DNA from: Simmondsia chinensis
Lineage: Eukaryota; Streptophyta; Magnoliopsida; Caryophyllales; Simmondsiaceae
Length of the DNA stretch: 64,000 nt
Assembly (NCBI GenBank): GCA_018398585.1
Contig: JAGTTD010000010.1
Location: forward strand, 22,949,739 to 23,013,738
Direction: 5' to 3'
In this document: positions 44,696 to 56,598 of the stretch, one piece after another
How the letters are laid out: every line of letters begins with the position of its first letter
How positions within the stretch are numbered: position 1 is the first letter of the stretch
Position numbers and translations under genes: made by a program
The notes under the pieces: model-generated
What the model was told of the DNA's origin: nothing
Database searches by the model: none
Seen by the model: only the letters and a program-made list of their open reading frames with translations

Positions 44696-46130
44696 CTCAA
44701 TGAGATCAGCTCTTCTTTAAGGTCACTTAACCTCTCCTCTAAATGATGGATTATATTTTTTAGACTTCTGATCCCTTGAGCTTGATGGTCCTAGATCCTT
44801 CTTGCTGCTTGGAGCTCTTCAAATAATAGTTGCAGGCCACCTAGACTAGCTGAATGCCCAAGATTTCTAATGGCATCTTGTTAATGTTGTTTCCTTTGAA
44901 GAAGGGCTAGGACATCTTTGTTTACCTTCAAAAGTACCTCCTCAAGCACTTCGAGTTCCCAGGCAATAAAGGGAGCAATCTTTGGATCTTCTTTTGGGGA
45001 TCTTATTAGGGAAATGGCCTCCTGAAAAGTGGCCCCTCAACCAAGGTTAAAACAAAGAGATGTGTGATTTCTCTCAGCTGGTGGAGTTTGGAGGATTTTT
45101 GGCCCAGCTATTGAAAAACCAATCTACCACTTGCTCCATATTTCTCTAAAATAGAAGACATTTCCCTTAGCCTTGGGGAAGGAATGGCTTTGGGAGGAGT
45201 GACCTGCAAAAGGTCAATGACAAAAGAGTTAGACAAGATTTTTGACTTTGGAGGACCACCAAGGTTAAAAAAGTCCTTTACCTCTGATGCATCAATCTGA
45301 GGCGAAGAAGGAGCCTCTGCTCGCATTGTGGCAATAGGAGCTCCTATTGGTACATCTATCACTGAAGTTTCAGCAAGTATCTAAGCCAATGGGATTGCTG
45401 TCGGCCCTTCAACCTCTGCTACACCTTCTTCAAGGGAAGTTCCTGGAAAATGATGCTTCTGTGTTAGAACCAAGTATGGTTTCAAACATCAAGAAATAGA
45501 AAAACCAGATAGAGCTTTACCTTCAAAGATATCTTCAACAGAGATCGAGTCTCCAGGAAGAAGGAATGGAGCCTACACAAGTTCATGATGCAGCATAGCT
45601 GGGGAGAAAACTTCTTTAGAAGGGTGAGTTATAATTGGCCCCACAACTGAGGTAGCCATGTCACCTTCTTCTTCAAACTCAAGCTCAATGACTCAGTGTC
45701 CTGATGGGGCTCGAGGGCAGTTTCCTGAGATGGAAAATCTGGGATCTCCACAATATATGAAGTTGGCTCTTCCTGTGGCTGTTGAAGGCCATGTTAGAAG
45801 CCGCTTTAGCAAAGATAAACGAGAACATCAATTGAGAAAGGCTAATATCTCTGGTATAGGGAGCCTGGCTCTATTTTTTTCACCAATTGTGAGATGGGTA
45901 CCTCTTCTTCTTCTTGTCCTTTTACTACAGTGGGGAAAGGTGGAGGAACTTCATCCTTCTTCCTCTTTCTATAACCAACCTTAGGGGAGAGTGAAGAGGT
46001 TCCTGGAGGAGAATCCTCAAGTAGCATTTGAGTGAAGCTCCTAGTCCTAGCACTCGTAAGACTCACCTGGACAGTTGCTGTAAAGGTAAAGAACAACAGC
46101 TATTCTTTGGTCGAGCCATTAGTAATGAAA
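44695..46130 (-). pseudogene. Antisense coiled-coil coding remnant, copy 1
   Basis: Diverged duplicate of 42430-43760. Minus strand, right to left: SLTSARTRSFTQMLLED and SPPGTSSLSP (46060-45980), a PISQLVKKIEPGS stretch (45880), acidic/proline-rich DEVPPPFPTVVKG, an APFLLPGDSISVEDIFEG-like segment near 45570-45510, and a coiled coil (LEVLEEVLLKVNKDVLALLQ, SLGGLQLLFEELQAARR, LKNIIHHLEERLSDLKEELI) ending near 44700. Broken by stops and frameshifts. Possibly part of an antisense retroelement ORF; no enzymatic motif seen. Confidence 0.55.
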
Positions 46131-46533
46131 CTAAAGCATAATTTTGAGTGGTTATCTACGTGAGTGTGTCTTCTGCAGAGTGGGCTTGGGAATAGCTGGC
46201 TGGCTTCTCCTGGAACCAGGACCTATAAGTTCATACCTTAGTTCAAAATCTAACAGAATTTGACTAATAATCTAAATCGTTCAACTTTTTGAATATCTAA
46301 TCTCATTAGATCTGATTTAGAATTACACTCCTTGATTGAATCATGACTCATCTAAAATTTTAAACAATATAAAACTTTAATGATCATTCAATCTTATTGT
46401 TGAACTCTTTAACAACAATCTTCATGATTATCTTTTTCCTTTACTGAAAATTTTTCATATTTTCACAATTCTACATACTCCAATTTTAGCAAACCTGATG
46501 CTTTTAATGTCAATCATGAACATATTCAGAGTT

Positions 46534-46546
46534 GGCTCTAATACCA
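46534..46546 (-). promoter_or_regulatory. Primer-binding site of LTR fragment G
   Basis: Minus-strand TGGTATTAGAGCC, Met-type with one change, two bases from LTR G. Confidence 0.8.
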
Positions 46547-46548
46547 AT

Positions 46549-47850
46549 TGTTCGGAACATATTTCAAAATTTTCTTCTATAAACGACTAGAGCTGGCATA
46601 GTGGAAAGACTATTTAAAATTCTCAACTTTAAATCTAATACCCTATTCTAATTAATCTTTTTAATTAGACGTAGATCTTAATCTAATAGGCTCATCTTAT
46701 AACATTCGAAAAACATCGAATAACACATATATAAACATAGTATGTAGAATAAACGAAATAGTGGAAAGTAAATTAAATATCAAAGACTTAATTTAAACAT
46801 ACCTGAAGCGTGAATCTAAACTCCGATTTGAAGATCTGAAATTGGTAGAAGATTTCTTGACACCTCAAGGTGTTCTTTGCAATTACCTTTTTTAGCACTA
46901 GAATGTGGGCTCCAAAAATATTTAATTTAGGAAAACTTTCGGAACAAAATTTTTCCTTTAGTGTTTCAAAAAAATATTTTTTTAGAAAAATTATGCTAAA
47001 CTTTAATTTAGAAAACTCCTAAAACAATTTCAAGGTTTTCGTCGTGGAAGAAAAGTAGATTTCAAAATCTAAAACCATTGATTTAAACTCACAGCTAAAC
47101 ACGCTTAAATAGCAAAACTGCATGACACGTGTCATCCTCTGATTCACCGCATCACGCACACACAGATACGCACCGCACCGCCTGATTGTACCATGTATCC
47201 CGTTCTTATTGGTCCGCGGCTAACCAATGTATGTTGTCACGCTCTAATTGGTCAAATCTGTTTTGCACGGATTCAAGGCCTATTTGCGCAACTTTTTTTT
47301 GTTTAAATTTTTACATGTATACAATTCATCCCACAAATATTATTTGGTAAAATTAATTTATTCATCTTATAAATAAATAATTTATCTCATGAATTATGTT
47401 TAGTACACCTAATTTAACCATCTTACGAACAAAAAATTCATCTCATGAATTCATTTTAAATATTTTCAAACAGTGCTTAAGTTGGCGGTTGCAGAGGGAC
47501 CTCAGGGATAATCTAACTCTAGCTCCAAATGGGTCAAATCTGATTATCATCTCATGATAGCTATTGATTCCTATTTAGTAAAACTTAATTCCACTAAATA
47601 AGATTTACTGTGGTCAAGAATTAAATATATTCACTAAAGAATTTCCCAAATAACTTTTATTGCGACAATTAACCCCTTTATTAGAGACCTATGAGCAAAA
47701 GTAACTTTAACTACTATCTTTACATTTCTCACATCTATCGCCATAGTTCTCGAATAATTCATAATATAAAAAATAATTTCTGTATTAATTCCAAATATCA
47801 AACATAAAAAATACTCTAGCAAAAAATTCTAGAATCTGTTCGTATATCTC
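46549..47850 (-). repeat. LTR fragment G, A/C family relative
   Basis: Minus strand, colinear with the element C LTR (compare 32890-34160): GGGCTCC at the cap-proximal region (46910), TATAAAT-free promoter area, TTCATGAGATGAATT runs (47380-47450), AGCTCCAAATGGG (about 47520) and the ACCCCTTTATTAGAG segment. Strongly diverged, and cut at about 47850 near copia F. The short interior remnant to its left (46230-46533) resembles element A after its primer site. Confidence 0.75.
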
Positions 47851-48033
47851 TACTGCAATATCGTTTGTAAGTGTTAGTTGTTGCACTGTAAGAGTACCTA
47901 TGTGACTAAATGCTCTGCTGAAAATTGAACACGTTGTCTGCTAGAATTCAAATGCTCCGCCAAAAGCCAATGACTTTGTTGGAATTCCCCTCTTATGGGT
48001 GTGTTGAAATTAAATTTAAATGGATTTGCATAT

Positions 48034-48883
48034 TGTTGGAATTTGGGGGTAGTGTACTTCAATTTTGGAAGTTGTGTTTTGCCTCAATCCTACATTAAAA
48101 TTCTAGAAGAGGACAATTTAGCTTAAATACCCCTTTGTTATTATACTTGATACCGTATTATGGGCCTAGAGTGGGTTTTGTTAACCACACGCGCGATTGC
48201 GCACCCGCGCTGCCTCTTCGAGCTGGCCAGCGTGTTGCGGCGTGGTGTGGTGTTTTTCCAAACTCGTGGTAAGTTCTTGTTGTTGGACTATGCTCGAGGC
48301 CTTTGGCTCGAGCTTGTTCTTGTTGTTGGACTATGCTCGAGGCCTTTGGCTCGAGCTTGTTCTTGTTGTTGGACTATGCTCGAGCCCTTTGGCTGGAGCT
48401 TGAGGTTTCTTCTTCAATTGTCTAGTGCCGAGTCTCGAGGCTTGATGACACAAGCTTGAGCTCGAGTTCACGTCTTGACTGCGTCTTTTCCCTATATTTC
48501 TTTGACTATTTTTTCAATAACTGACTAGATTTTTAGACACTCCCATATCCGCCACTTTCCTTATTTGAGGCGGATTCTTTGCCATGATCTTTTACTTATC
48601 CTCCAAGTATTTTACTCTATAAATACGGTCGTTTAGGGTTATATTAAACACTTTCATATATGAAATTCATAGATATTTCTTCTTTTCCTTCACGGCTTTC
48701 TTTTCTCTGTCAATGCTCTCTCCTCCTTTACTGAGCAAGTTAGGGCGTACACTAACCCATTTCTCGGAGCACACGACTGAGGTGGATGCCGTGTTAACCC
48801 TGAGAGTCGGAGTGCCGTTCATCCCATTGTACCTCTGTGGGGGCATAAACGACATAGGGCAGTAGATCCGCTACGGCACAACA
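48034..48883 (+). repeat. 5' LTR of copia F
   Basis: About 850 bp. CTATAAATACGG at about 48618 is a TATA candidate. Contains a 43-bp triplication (48274-48402) present once in the 3' LTR. Confidence 0.82.
48274..48402 (+). repeat. 43-bp tandem triplication in F 5' LTR
   Basis: Units start at 48274, 48317 and 48360: TTCTTGTTGTTGGACTATGC then TCGAGGCCTTTGGCTCGAGC. The first two are nearly identical, implying recent amplification. Each unit has the inverted pair CTCGAG...CTCGAG. Confidence 0.93.
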
Positions 48884-49117
48884 ATTTCTTCGTTCAATTC
48901 TTTCCCTTCTATTATCTGGTTTAAAGTCGATTTATTCATCTTATTTATGCCATCATTTAGTCACGTCACTTGAGTATAAGTTTAAATATTGTGTAATCTC
49001 AAGACTAAATATTGTGATGATAAAAGTGATTCATACCAAGATTGGATCTTTTGAAAGGTCAGAATAAATTCCTCACTTAAGCTCAATTTGAGTTCCTTTG
49101 TTTAATCAAATATTGTA

Positions 49118-50030
49118 TAATGATTGCTTATTATCCCTGTATGTTTTTGAACAATCTAAGCCGTTTACATATAATGAGTAATCATGTTAAAATTAATGTA
49201 GATTTTATGGCCCCTTAAATCTAGTTCCTTCAAGATAACAGAAAAATAAAATATTGTAATATGTGATTGGACTTGATGAAATCCTTCTCAAGGAAATTTG
49301 AAGTTTACTTTTCGCTTCTAAATAATAAAGTGTTTGGAGGATTAAAAAATGATTCTAGCAAAGTATATTAAATTTGTGAAAGAATAGACATTCCTTATAT
49401 TAACTTGTGGGAAAGTGAATAAAACAGGTTGAACTTCTAGTAGTATTAACAATTGATTAGATTCATGGCTAGCTAAGCTTGAATGAGAAAACTCGATCTT
49501 AATTGTAAGAACTAATAGCCATCTTGAATGACCTTTGAGGACACCATGCATATAGGTGGTAAAGGGGTATTATATCTTCGGCTTGAATATGACTAATATA
49601 GATCATTCTAAAGTACATCTTATGAAGTTCAAAGATCAGGCTATCGAGGAGTCCTTCAAATACAAAATGGAAGTTGAAAACAACATAGACCCCAAATCAA
49701 ATGGATTAGGCGAAATAGAAGTGGTGAATATGACATCACCTCTCTCAAGGTAGACTGCGAGGAAACTAAATACTTGAAGACATTGATATCCTTTAGCTTG
49801 ACTCTACCCTCGAGGTTGTGGGGCATCCCTATTGTGAATACTACTCATTTAAAAGGTTCTTTTTCAAGGCTAGATGAAACCATATATAAACTATGTAGGG
49901 AACATGATCATTAATCTCCACTGCATTTAAATATGGGGGTGTCTAGCCAAAGTAGGTTTTCCTTGTTATGTCTTGGTTTTTAATTGAGCACTTTGTTTTT
50001 TGAGTGTTGGCATTGTTAGTACATTCATGA
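49118..50030 (+). repeat. 0.9-kb segment in copia F, inverted copy of 43765-44695
   Basis: Same unrecognised coding-like segment as 43765-44695 but on the plus strand, within the F interior upstream of the RT remnant. An open frame at 49556-49753 preserves the shared stretch. Confidence 0.85.
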
Positions 50031-50329
50031 TGAGGTTATGAAAACATAAACACACTCATTCTGAAAGAGTTCATTAATATGTATGGATGCTAGTGATCCT
50101 CGATAGGGGTTGATACAAAATCAATAATTACTGAATTATGATATTAAGGAAGAAACCTTTATGGAACAATCCGAGGGGTTTTGAGGCTCCAAACTTGAAA
50201 ATAGAGTTTAAATATTTGAAACTCCCAGAGTAATCTTTATCAAACCCCTAGATAGTGACATAATAAATAGGTTGTCCTTAGTCACACATGAATTCGCTTA
50301 TGGTGATGTTTGAATGTGTGGATAATCAT

Positions 50330-51960
50330 GTTGATGAGATGCTTAATTTTTGGCACGACAGTGAACATTGTAAATATTATAAAGTCCTTCTCAAGTTTAT
50401 ACTTGATATGAGAGACCTATGTGAGGCCAATGTGATATTTGGTGTAAAAACTTAGAACATCTGAGGGGTTTTATCTATCGACTATGTGGAAATGTTCTTA
50501 GAGAGTTTGGTCACTTTGATGATATTCTATATAACCCTAGTGTTCGCCTGAAAAGGAGAAAAAGTGATACCGTCACAAGTTGAATACAATAAGATGTTAA
50601 ATAGCATTATGTTTTGATGAACAACACTCGTCCTGATATATCATATGTCACTGGTAGATCTACTCTATATACCTTGATCCAAATGATGATAATTGAGGTA
50701 CTCTAATCAAATAGTTCAGGTACTGGCGAACTACTATGGATTGGGTTTTACATTGAGGAAGACTCCCGATTGTTTTAAAGGGTTATTGTTATACTAGTTG
50801 GGTGTTTGATGTTGATGGGAATTTTTGTACTAATGGCTATGCGCGTAGGCTTGTTATTGGTGCCATATTATGGGATTCCCCTTGAACCTGCATTATTGAA
50901 TTAACCGGAGAGTCTAAGTTAGCAGATAGAAAATTTAAATGGCTTAGGAATGAAGTGTGAGACATTCCATTGTAGGGGTTTTTTTTGAGCGCCTGAGAAG
51001 TCTAAGTGATATAGTGATTGACCATAATTCTTATGATTATTGTGGTTCAACTAATGTACGCTAGTTCTTACTAGCTCATGTGTATTGATTATGGTGGAAA
51101 AATTATTATGATGATTGTCAAAAGTCAGTGCAGATAGCTTGATTATACTAGCAGTTGGCTCATGAACCCTGATGTTGTGTAGGTTGCCTTAATTTGAATA
51201 ATAAAAGGCACTTCGTGGATTATGGTCTTTATGTAAACCAACTAGTGGTGGTCTAGTTGAGTTGACATTCTAATGTCTCACTCTTGTGACAATGTCTGAA
51301 ACTTATATTTTGCAGTATAAAATTATTTTTGTCAACTGTGTGTATACTATGTGTTACTTGAGGTGGCAATATGAGTTATTGATGTGATATGTGCCCACTG
51401 TTGTTTTATGTTCACTGTTGTTGAAGTTGGTAGGATATGTTCATGGTTGTTCAACATCTCGTTGCAGATGCCTCAATATGGGGGTAAGAGTAACCTGTGA
51501 TTTATGTTGGCAGTGACCAACTTAAGTACTGCTTTGTTTATGATAAGTGCCGTAATGCCAATTGTGGGGTTTAAGCTTGATGCTAACCTACCCATAGTCC
51601 ATGAAGGATGGGGTGGGCACTTATTCCTGATGGATTTGGCAAGCTGTGGGCATGTTGTCCTAGCTGTGGTGTCGAAAGACGTGATCTCACTCGAGCCTGC
51701 TGAGGAGTAAGACTATCTGATAGATCCTCTAATTGAAATACCTTTTGAGAAGGCAAGAGCACAAACTTTTTAGTGCTGGAACATGTCTAAAGAGCATTTT
51801 AAGAAGGCGAGACGTGAAACAGTAGAGGGAATGGGTCTAAAGCCCCTATGTTTGTCCCAATCCTGGCGGATACCTGTCTTGGGAGTTTCTCTCGGTGTTC
51901 AATGGGTCAAATGAAATCAGAGACCAGGAAATTTGGGATATCCACTCAAACCCTTTCCTT
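50330..51960 (+). pseudogene. Copia F RT/RNase H remnant
   Basis: DMRDLCEANVIFGVKT (about 50405-50455), IDYVEMFLESLVTL (about 50478), DNARPDISYVTG-like TRPDISYVTGR (about 50630-50660), TMDWVLH (about 50735), LKGYCYTSWVFDVDGN (RNase H, about 50775-50825), GYARRLVIGAILWDSP and WLRNEV (about 50940). A late GMGLKP motif near 51830 is the usual copia C terminus. The order is that of Ty1/copia pol. Many stops. Upstream protease/integrase not recognised. Confidence 0.8.
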
Positions 51961-52514
51961 TCTTGCGGTATGAGTTGCTTTAGGATCTGTTGAATTTGCC
52001 ATGACGGAGGTTGAGCTTGATGCTCTTAATGTCGTCCATAGCCCTTTGTGGTGCTGTGGGGCAGCACACCTGATGAACACACCGCTACTGCCTATGTTGT
52101 GAGGATGAGCCTTTGGCTCTTAATGGTGTCCATAGCCTTTATAGTGGTGCTGGGTAGTGTACCTGATGGAATCACCTACGGGACTATGGTAGGAGAAAGT
52201 CCTTCTGTCAAGAGTGTGGGCTTACTCTTTAGAGCTGTTTGGATACCAGGTTTCGGATTATTTTTTAGGGGCCTTATACGTCCTGATCGCAGAGTGCGTT
52301 TTAACCTCGAGAATCACATGAAGGAGTTCGGTATGTCTACACAATGACTGCTCATAGTTCAAGACCTTGTTCACCAATGGATGGTTGTGGGACATGCTTA
52401 GTCACTAGGTGCTATTTTAAGTCCAAAAGGCAATAGCATCGTCAACTGTGAGTCTTACTACTCAGTAACATTCTTTCTTTCTTTCCTTTCTCAAAATTGA
52501 ACCATGTGGGGTGG
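51960..52514 (+). other. Copia F 3' non-coding part
   Basis: Between GMGLKP and the 3' LTR. It includes two related copies of a segment with CTTAATGnnGTCCATAGCC (about 52024-52045 and 52118-52140). An open frame at 52048-52347 shows no similarity I know. Confidence 0.45.
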
Positions 52515-53333
52515 TGTTGGAATTTGGAGGTAGTGTGCTTCAATTTTGGATGTGTCCCACATTGAAATTCGAGAGGAGAAGAGTCTAGTTTAAATACCCC
52601 TTTGTTATTATACTTAATAGAGTATTGTTGGCCAAGAGTGGGTTTTCTGAACCACACGCGGGCATGCCTGCTCTGCCTCATCGAGCCAACCGCCGTGTCG
52701 CGGTGTGGTGTGGACTTTTTCCAACCTAAACTTTTATTTTTGCGACCCTCGTACTTGTTTAAGTTGTCGTAAAAGAAACTCGTAGAAAGTTCTTGTTGTT
52801 GGACTGTGCTTGAGGCCTTTGGCTTGACCTCCAGGGGGCTTCTTCAATTGACCTCGAGGGTGCTACCTTGAGGAGTTATCCAGTGTCTAGTCTCGAGGCT
52901 CGTTGTCAGAGCTCGAGTATGGGTTTTGATCGTGTCTTTTCCCGCTCTTTCTTTAACTGATTTTTTCCATAACTAACCAGATTTTTAGGCGCTCCCATCT
53001 CCATCACTTTCCTTATTTGAGGCGGATTCTTTGCCTTCTTTTACTTAACCTCGGAGTATTTTACTATATAAATGCAGCCGTTTAGGATTATGTTAAACAC
53101 ATAATTCATATACAAAATCATAGATATTTCTCATTTTCCTTCACGGCTTCCTTTTCTCTATCAATACTCTTCTCTGTTACTGAGCAAGTTGGGGTGTAAT
53201 CCAACTCACTTCCTTGAAGTACACTGCTGAGGTGGATGCCGTGTTAACCCTAGGAGTCGGAGTGCCATTCATCCCATTGTACTTTTGTGGGGGCAAAAAC
53301 GACTTAAGGTAGTAGATTCGCTACCGCACGGCA
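52515..53333 (+). repeat. 3' LTR of copia F
   Basis: Matches 48034-48883 with many substitutions and indels. Single copy of the 43-bp unit near 52790-52830. Confidence 0.82.
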
Positions 53334-53419
53334 ATCTCTTCGGCCAACTTGTAATATGTACATCATTATAATTTTAACTATTAAAATATTATTTTAAACT
53401 TATTTTATATTAAAATTTA

Positions 53420-53952
53420 GGGTTATTTACATTTTTGTACATCGACGTTTTTGAAATAATAAAAAGGACCCTGACTTTTTTAAATTATTAAAAAGGCCCC
53501 TAAGTTTTTATCGTATCGATAAAAAGGCCCCTCTCAAACGTGATGATGTCATTTTCCATTGACAGTGCTGACGTGACAATTGCTTTTTATTAATGCTATA
53601 ATAAAATGACCAAGAGTACGCTTCAACAAATGACCAAGAGTACGCTTCAACACCCTTATTATTACTTTATAAGCACAAAATTTGAGATGTCGTGTTATGT
53701 AGGAGCTATCTATTTTCACTTAATTTGTTTCAAAATATGGTATTTTAGAGGATATTTTGGTCATTCTATTGTAGCATTAATAAAAACACAGCTGTCACGT
53801 CGACTATGTAGAGTAAAAATGATATCATCACGTCAGATAGAAGCCTTTTTATTAATACGACAAAAATTTAGGAGCCTTTTTAAAAATTTAAAAAGGACAG
53901 GGTCCTTTTTATTATTTTCAAAAACGTCGGAGTACTAAAATGTAAATAACCT
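53420..53952. mobile_element. MULE-type MITE with long terminal inverted repeats
   Basis: 533 bp. Ends GGGTTATTTACATTTT and (reverse complement) AGGTTATTTACATTTT extend into inverted repeats of about 200 bp each, sharing GACGTTTTTGAAA, AATAAAAAGGACCCTG, TTAATAAAAAGGC-type and ACGTGATGATnTCATTTT segments. Flanked by a perfect 9-bp duplication TAAAATTTA (53411-53419 and 53953-53961), diagnostic of Mutator-like elements. No transposase. A 23-bp direct duplication (ATGACCAAGAGTACGC...) lies at 53608-53653. Confidence 0.92.
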
Positions 53953-53997
53953 TAAAATTTAATAATTTTTGTATGTAAAATATAATAAATGGGTATT

Positions 53998-54026
53998 GTT
54001 ATTGTCATGGCAAAATTGTTATTATC
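53998..54026. repeat. Left arm of inverted repeat flanking element J
   Basis: GTTATTGTCATGGCAAAATT-type sequence, imperfectly inverted at 57261-57293. Perhaps a small MITE that J entered. Confidence 0.5.
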
Positions 54027-54080
54027 AGAGTAAAATCTTAGTTTTCTAGATAATTTTGTAGCTCTTATTATTGGTAAGTC

Positions 54081-54502
54081 TGACACAATCCGAATGTCCC
54101 ATGAGTCGCCAAATGCTCCTACCCGGTTACCGCCAAGCTGCTATACATGGTGGCACCTCATCACCCCCGCTACCGTCAAGACTCTACCAACAGCTTCCCT
54201 CCTTTCTCGCCCATCAGCTGTGCTGCAGAGCACTCATCATTAGCAACCACCTTCTTTTAGAATATCTAATGGGCTACCACATCACCATAGCTAGGGTTGG
54301 ATATTTTGTCTATAAATCGGAAGGAATTAGCTAGGGTTAAGTGTGTGATGTTTAATGTGTTCTTCTCTCTCTTTCCCTTAAGCTCTTTCTTCTATGTCTT
54401 CTCCCTCCTTCTTCATGCAAAATCCTCCATTATTGGAGGTAATCTATCAAAATATATACTATTAGTTGTGATTCCAGTTGATTTACAGTTTGTATTATAT
54501 CA
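54081..54502 (+). repeat. LTR1 of element J
   Basis: 422 bp, TGACACAATCC...TATATCA. GTCTATAAATCGGAAGG at about 54309 is the promoter-like box. Confidence 0.92.
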
Positions 54503-54504
54503 AT

Positions 54505-54519
54505 TGGTATTGGAGCTGG
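54505..54519 (+). promoter_or_regulatory. Primer-binding site of element J
   Basis: TGGTATTGGAGCTGG, two bases after LTR1; Met-tRNA-like with changes. Confidence 0.75.
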
Positions 54520-54567
54520 CTATCTTCGGCTCCGTTCATCACTGATCATCAACCCTCGCCACTGCTG

Positions 54568-54680
54568 GAATCTTCATCATCATCATCATCGTCATCAACG
54601 TCATCATCATCTTCATCGTCACCAGCAACCTCATCCCCGATCATCATCATCACCACCACCGTCATCGTTGATCTCCCACC
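54568..54680. repeat. (TCA)n-rich microsatellite
   Basis: Imperfect TCA/TCG/CCA triplets downstream of the J primer site; gives poly-serine open frames only. Confidence 0.9.
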
Positions 54681-54923
54681 AATTTCACCCCACTCCATCA
54701 TCTAATCCCCTATGAAAAAAAAACAAAAAAAAAAAAGGTTGAAATCTCCAACAGCTCCCCCTCTCATCCTCACCATATACCTCCACTCATTAACCTCAGC
54801 CAACATCTTCATCAACAGCATAGCTATCAGTTTATTTTCAGCACCCAACCCTACACGCACACAAGGTGTTTGATAAAATGCCTTAACCATTTTTTCCCAT
54901 TCTTACCGCCAATCATTACTGCC

Positions 54924-55640
54924 ATGGCTGAAGGAACCCGGTCCTAGATTTCAATGAGAGAGATAGAGGAAGCTAATAAGCACCACCTTGCATCAATCAA
55001 GCGCAACATACAATGGCTAACTGAAGTGAGGAATGCCTCGTCGGTTTGAAAGACCGAAATCGCTCAGCTCATCGCCACTGATAACTCACGCACGGAGCTC
55101 ATGAAGCTTCGCCAAGCGGGCAGTGTTGGCAAGTACTTGAGTCGATTCGAGTCCCTAGTGGACAAGTGTGGGTTGACGAACAGTTAATAGATGGAGGTCT
55201 TTATAGGCGGTTTACGGGAAGAGATAGCTGAGGGCGTTAGCTTGTTCCTACCACGAAAAGATCGTGACACCAAACTGCTGGCCAAGTAGCGGGAACGCGA
55301 TCTCGCCTACCTTGAGAAGAAAGCCGGCAAGGTGGCTCTCGGAACAACGCCAATCATGCCCACGCCAAGTCTTGTGAAAGACAGTCTCGCCAACCTTCCA
55401 CCCCAGCAGCTTCCGCTAACGGGCGACACACCTCACGGCCAGCTAAGTGTGACGCCTAATGAACATGATGATGCCTCTCCTCCACAGTCGACCTCAGATC
55501 CGGGCCCCAACCCCATTCCGGATACCTCCATTGCTCCACTTCTTGGGGCCTCTATGAATGCCGCCAAACCGTACCCTCGCGACATTGGCGGATGGGAAAC
55601 AACTTCTCTTCACAACAACTCCCCTCTCCGCTATCCTGGT
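54924..55640 (+). pseudogene. gag: Element J gag remnant
   Basis: ATG at 54924 (MAEGTRS). A coiled-coil-like stretch follows, then LMKLRQAGSVGKYLSRFESL (about 55078-55140), VDKCGLTNS, two stops, MEVFIGGLREEIAEGVSLFL (about 55190-55250) and RERDLAYLEKKAG (about 55290-55330), matching the retrotransposon gag domain. A proline-rich tail runs to about 55640. Stops at 54943-, 55185- and 55287-type positions. No knuckle found. Confidence 0.8.
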
Positions 55641-56154
55641 AATTCCAACCTCTGACCCGCCTCTATTGTTCACAGTCAGCTCAAAGCAGCCAATCGAGTC
55701 ATATCATCCGGAGCTTCAGCCGCTGTTTTCCGAGGTTGAGTATGATTTCACTGCTACTGCCAAGCTACCACCGTCTCGTCTTACCGTCAAGCACCCAATT
55801 TCCCTAAAGGATAGTTTTCACCATTTCTGGAAAGAGGGCTCATGGCTCATACTTTGCTGAAGTTTCAAAAGTTAGTATTTGATCCTGGAGGAATTTCTAC
55901 ATTCCAAAGTTGGCTCCGTGTCCGTAACCCTTGGGGGCAAGGGTCTTTGAAGGGAAAAGAAGTGATACGAGCCAAAGTGGGAATTAGGCGTACAGAAGGA
56001 CACCTTCTCACTAGTACCCACCCGCCTGGGATGCTACTGCCAAGTACCCACATATCTACTCATCACCCGCCAAGCTCACCTCGGGTGGACATATGCATAG
56101 CAGCTGCCCTACTTCTGATCCTTGAGGACTAGGATCATTTTAATGGGGCGGTAT
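55640..56154 (+). other. Element J interior, 3' part
   Basis: Contains LFTVSSKQPIESYHPELQPL and LPPSRLTVKHPISLKDSFHH (55660-55830), weakly like the start of a gypsy RT region (LPPxRxxDHxIxLKxG), then LLKFQKLVFDPGG. Pol must have been deleted here. The last 200 bp are repeated in interior 2. Confidence 0.5.
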
Positions 56155-56598
56155 TGATACAATGCGAATGTCCCATGAGACGCCAAATGCTCCTACCCAG
56201 TTATCGCCAACACCTCTGCCGCCATCCTTCCCGCCAAGCTGCTGTACATGGCGGCACCTCATCACTCCCGCTACCGCCAAGACTCTACCAACAGCTTCCC
56301 TCCTTGCTCGCCCATCAGCTCTGCCGTAGAGCACTCATCATCAGCAACCACCTTCTTCTAGAATCTTCCATGGGCTGCCACATCACTATAGCTAGGGTTA
56401 GATATTTTGTCTATAAATAGGAAGGGATTAGCTAGGGTTGAGTGTGTGATGTTTAGTGCGCTCTTCTCTCTCTCCCTCAAGCTCTCTCTTCTATGTCTTC
56501 TCCCTCCTCCATGAAAAATCCTCCTTTATTGGAGGTAATCTCTCAAAATATATACTATTCGTTGTGATTCCAGTTGATTTACAGTTTGTATTGTATCA
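56155..56598 (+). repeat. LTR2 of element J
   Basis: 444 bp, TGATACAATGC...GTATCA. GTCTATAAATAGGAAGG at about 56409 is the TATA candidate. Confidence 0.92.

Larger units (their letters stand above)
48034..53333 (+). mobile_element. Ty1/copia element F, degenerate
   Basis: Two LTR-like direct repeats (48034-48883 and 52515-53333) enclose a plus-strand remnant of copia RT/RNase H. TGTTGGAATTT starts and a CCCACATTGAAA segment are typical of copia LTRs. No clear primer site or target duplication could be fixed, and the 3' ends of the repeats are uncertain by some 15 bp. Confidence 0.75.

Noticed and set aside
48160..48459. Leu/Ser/Arg-rich open frames in the copia F 5' LTR
   Set aside because: Produced by the 43-bp triplication within an LTR; absent from the 3' LTR.
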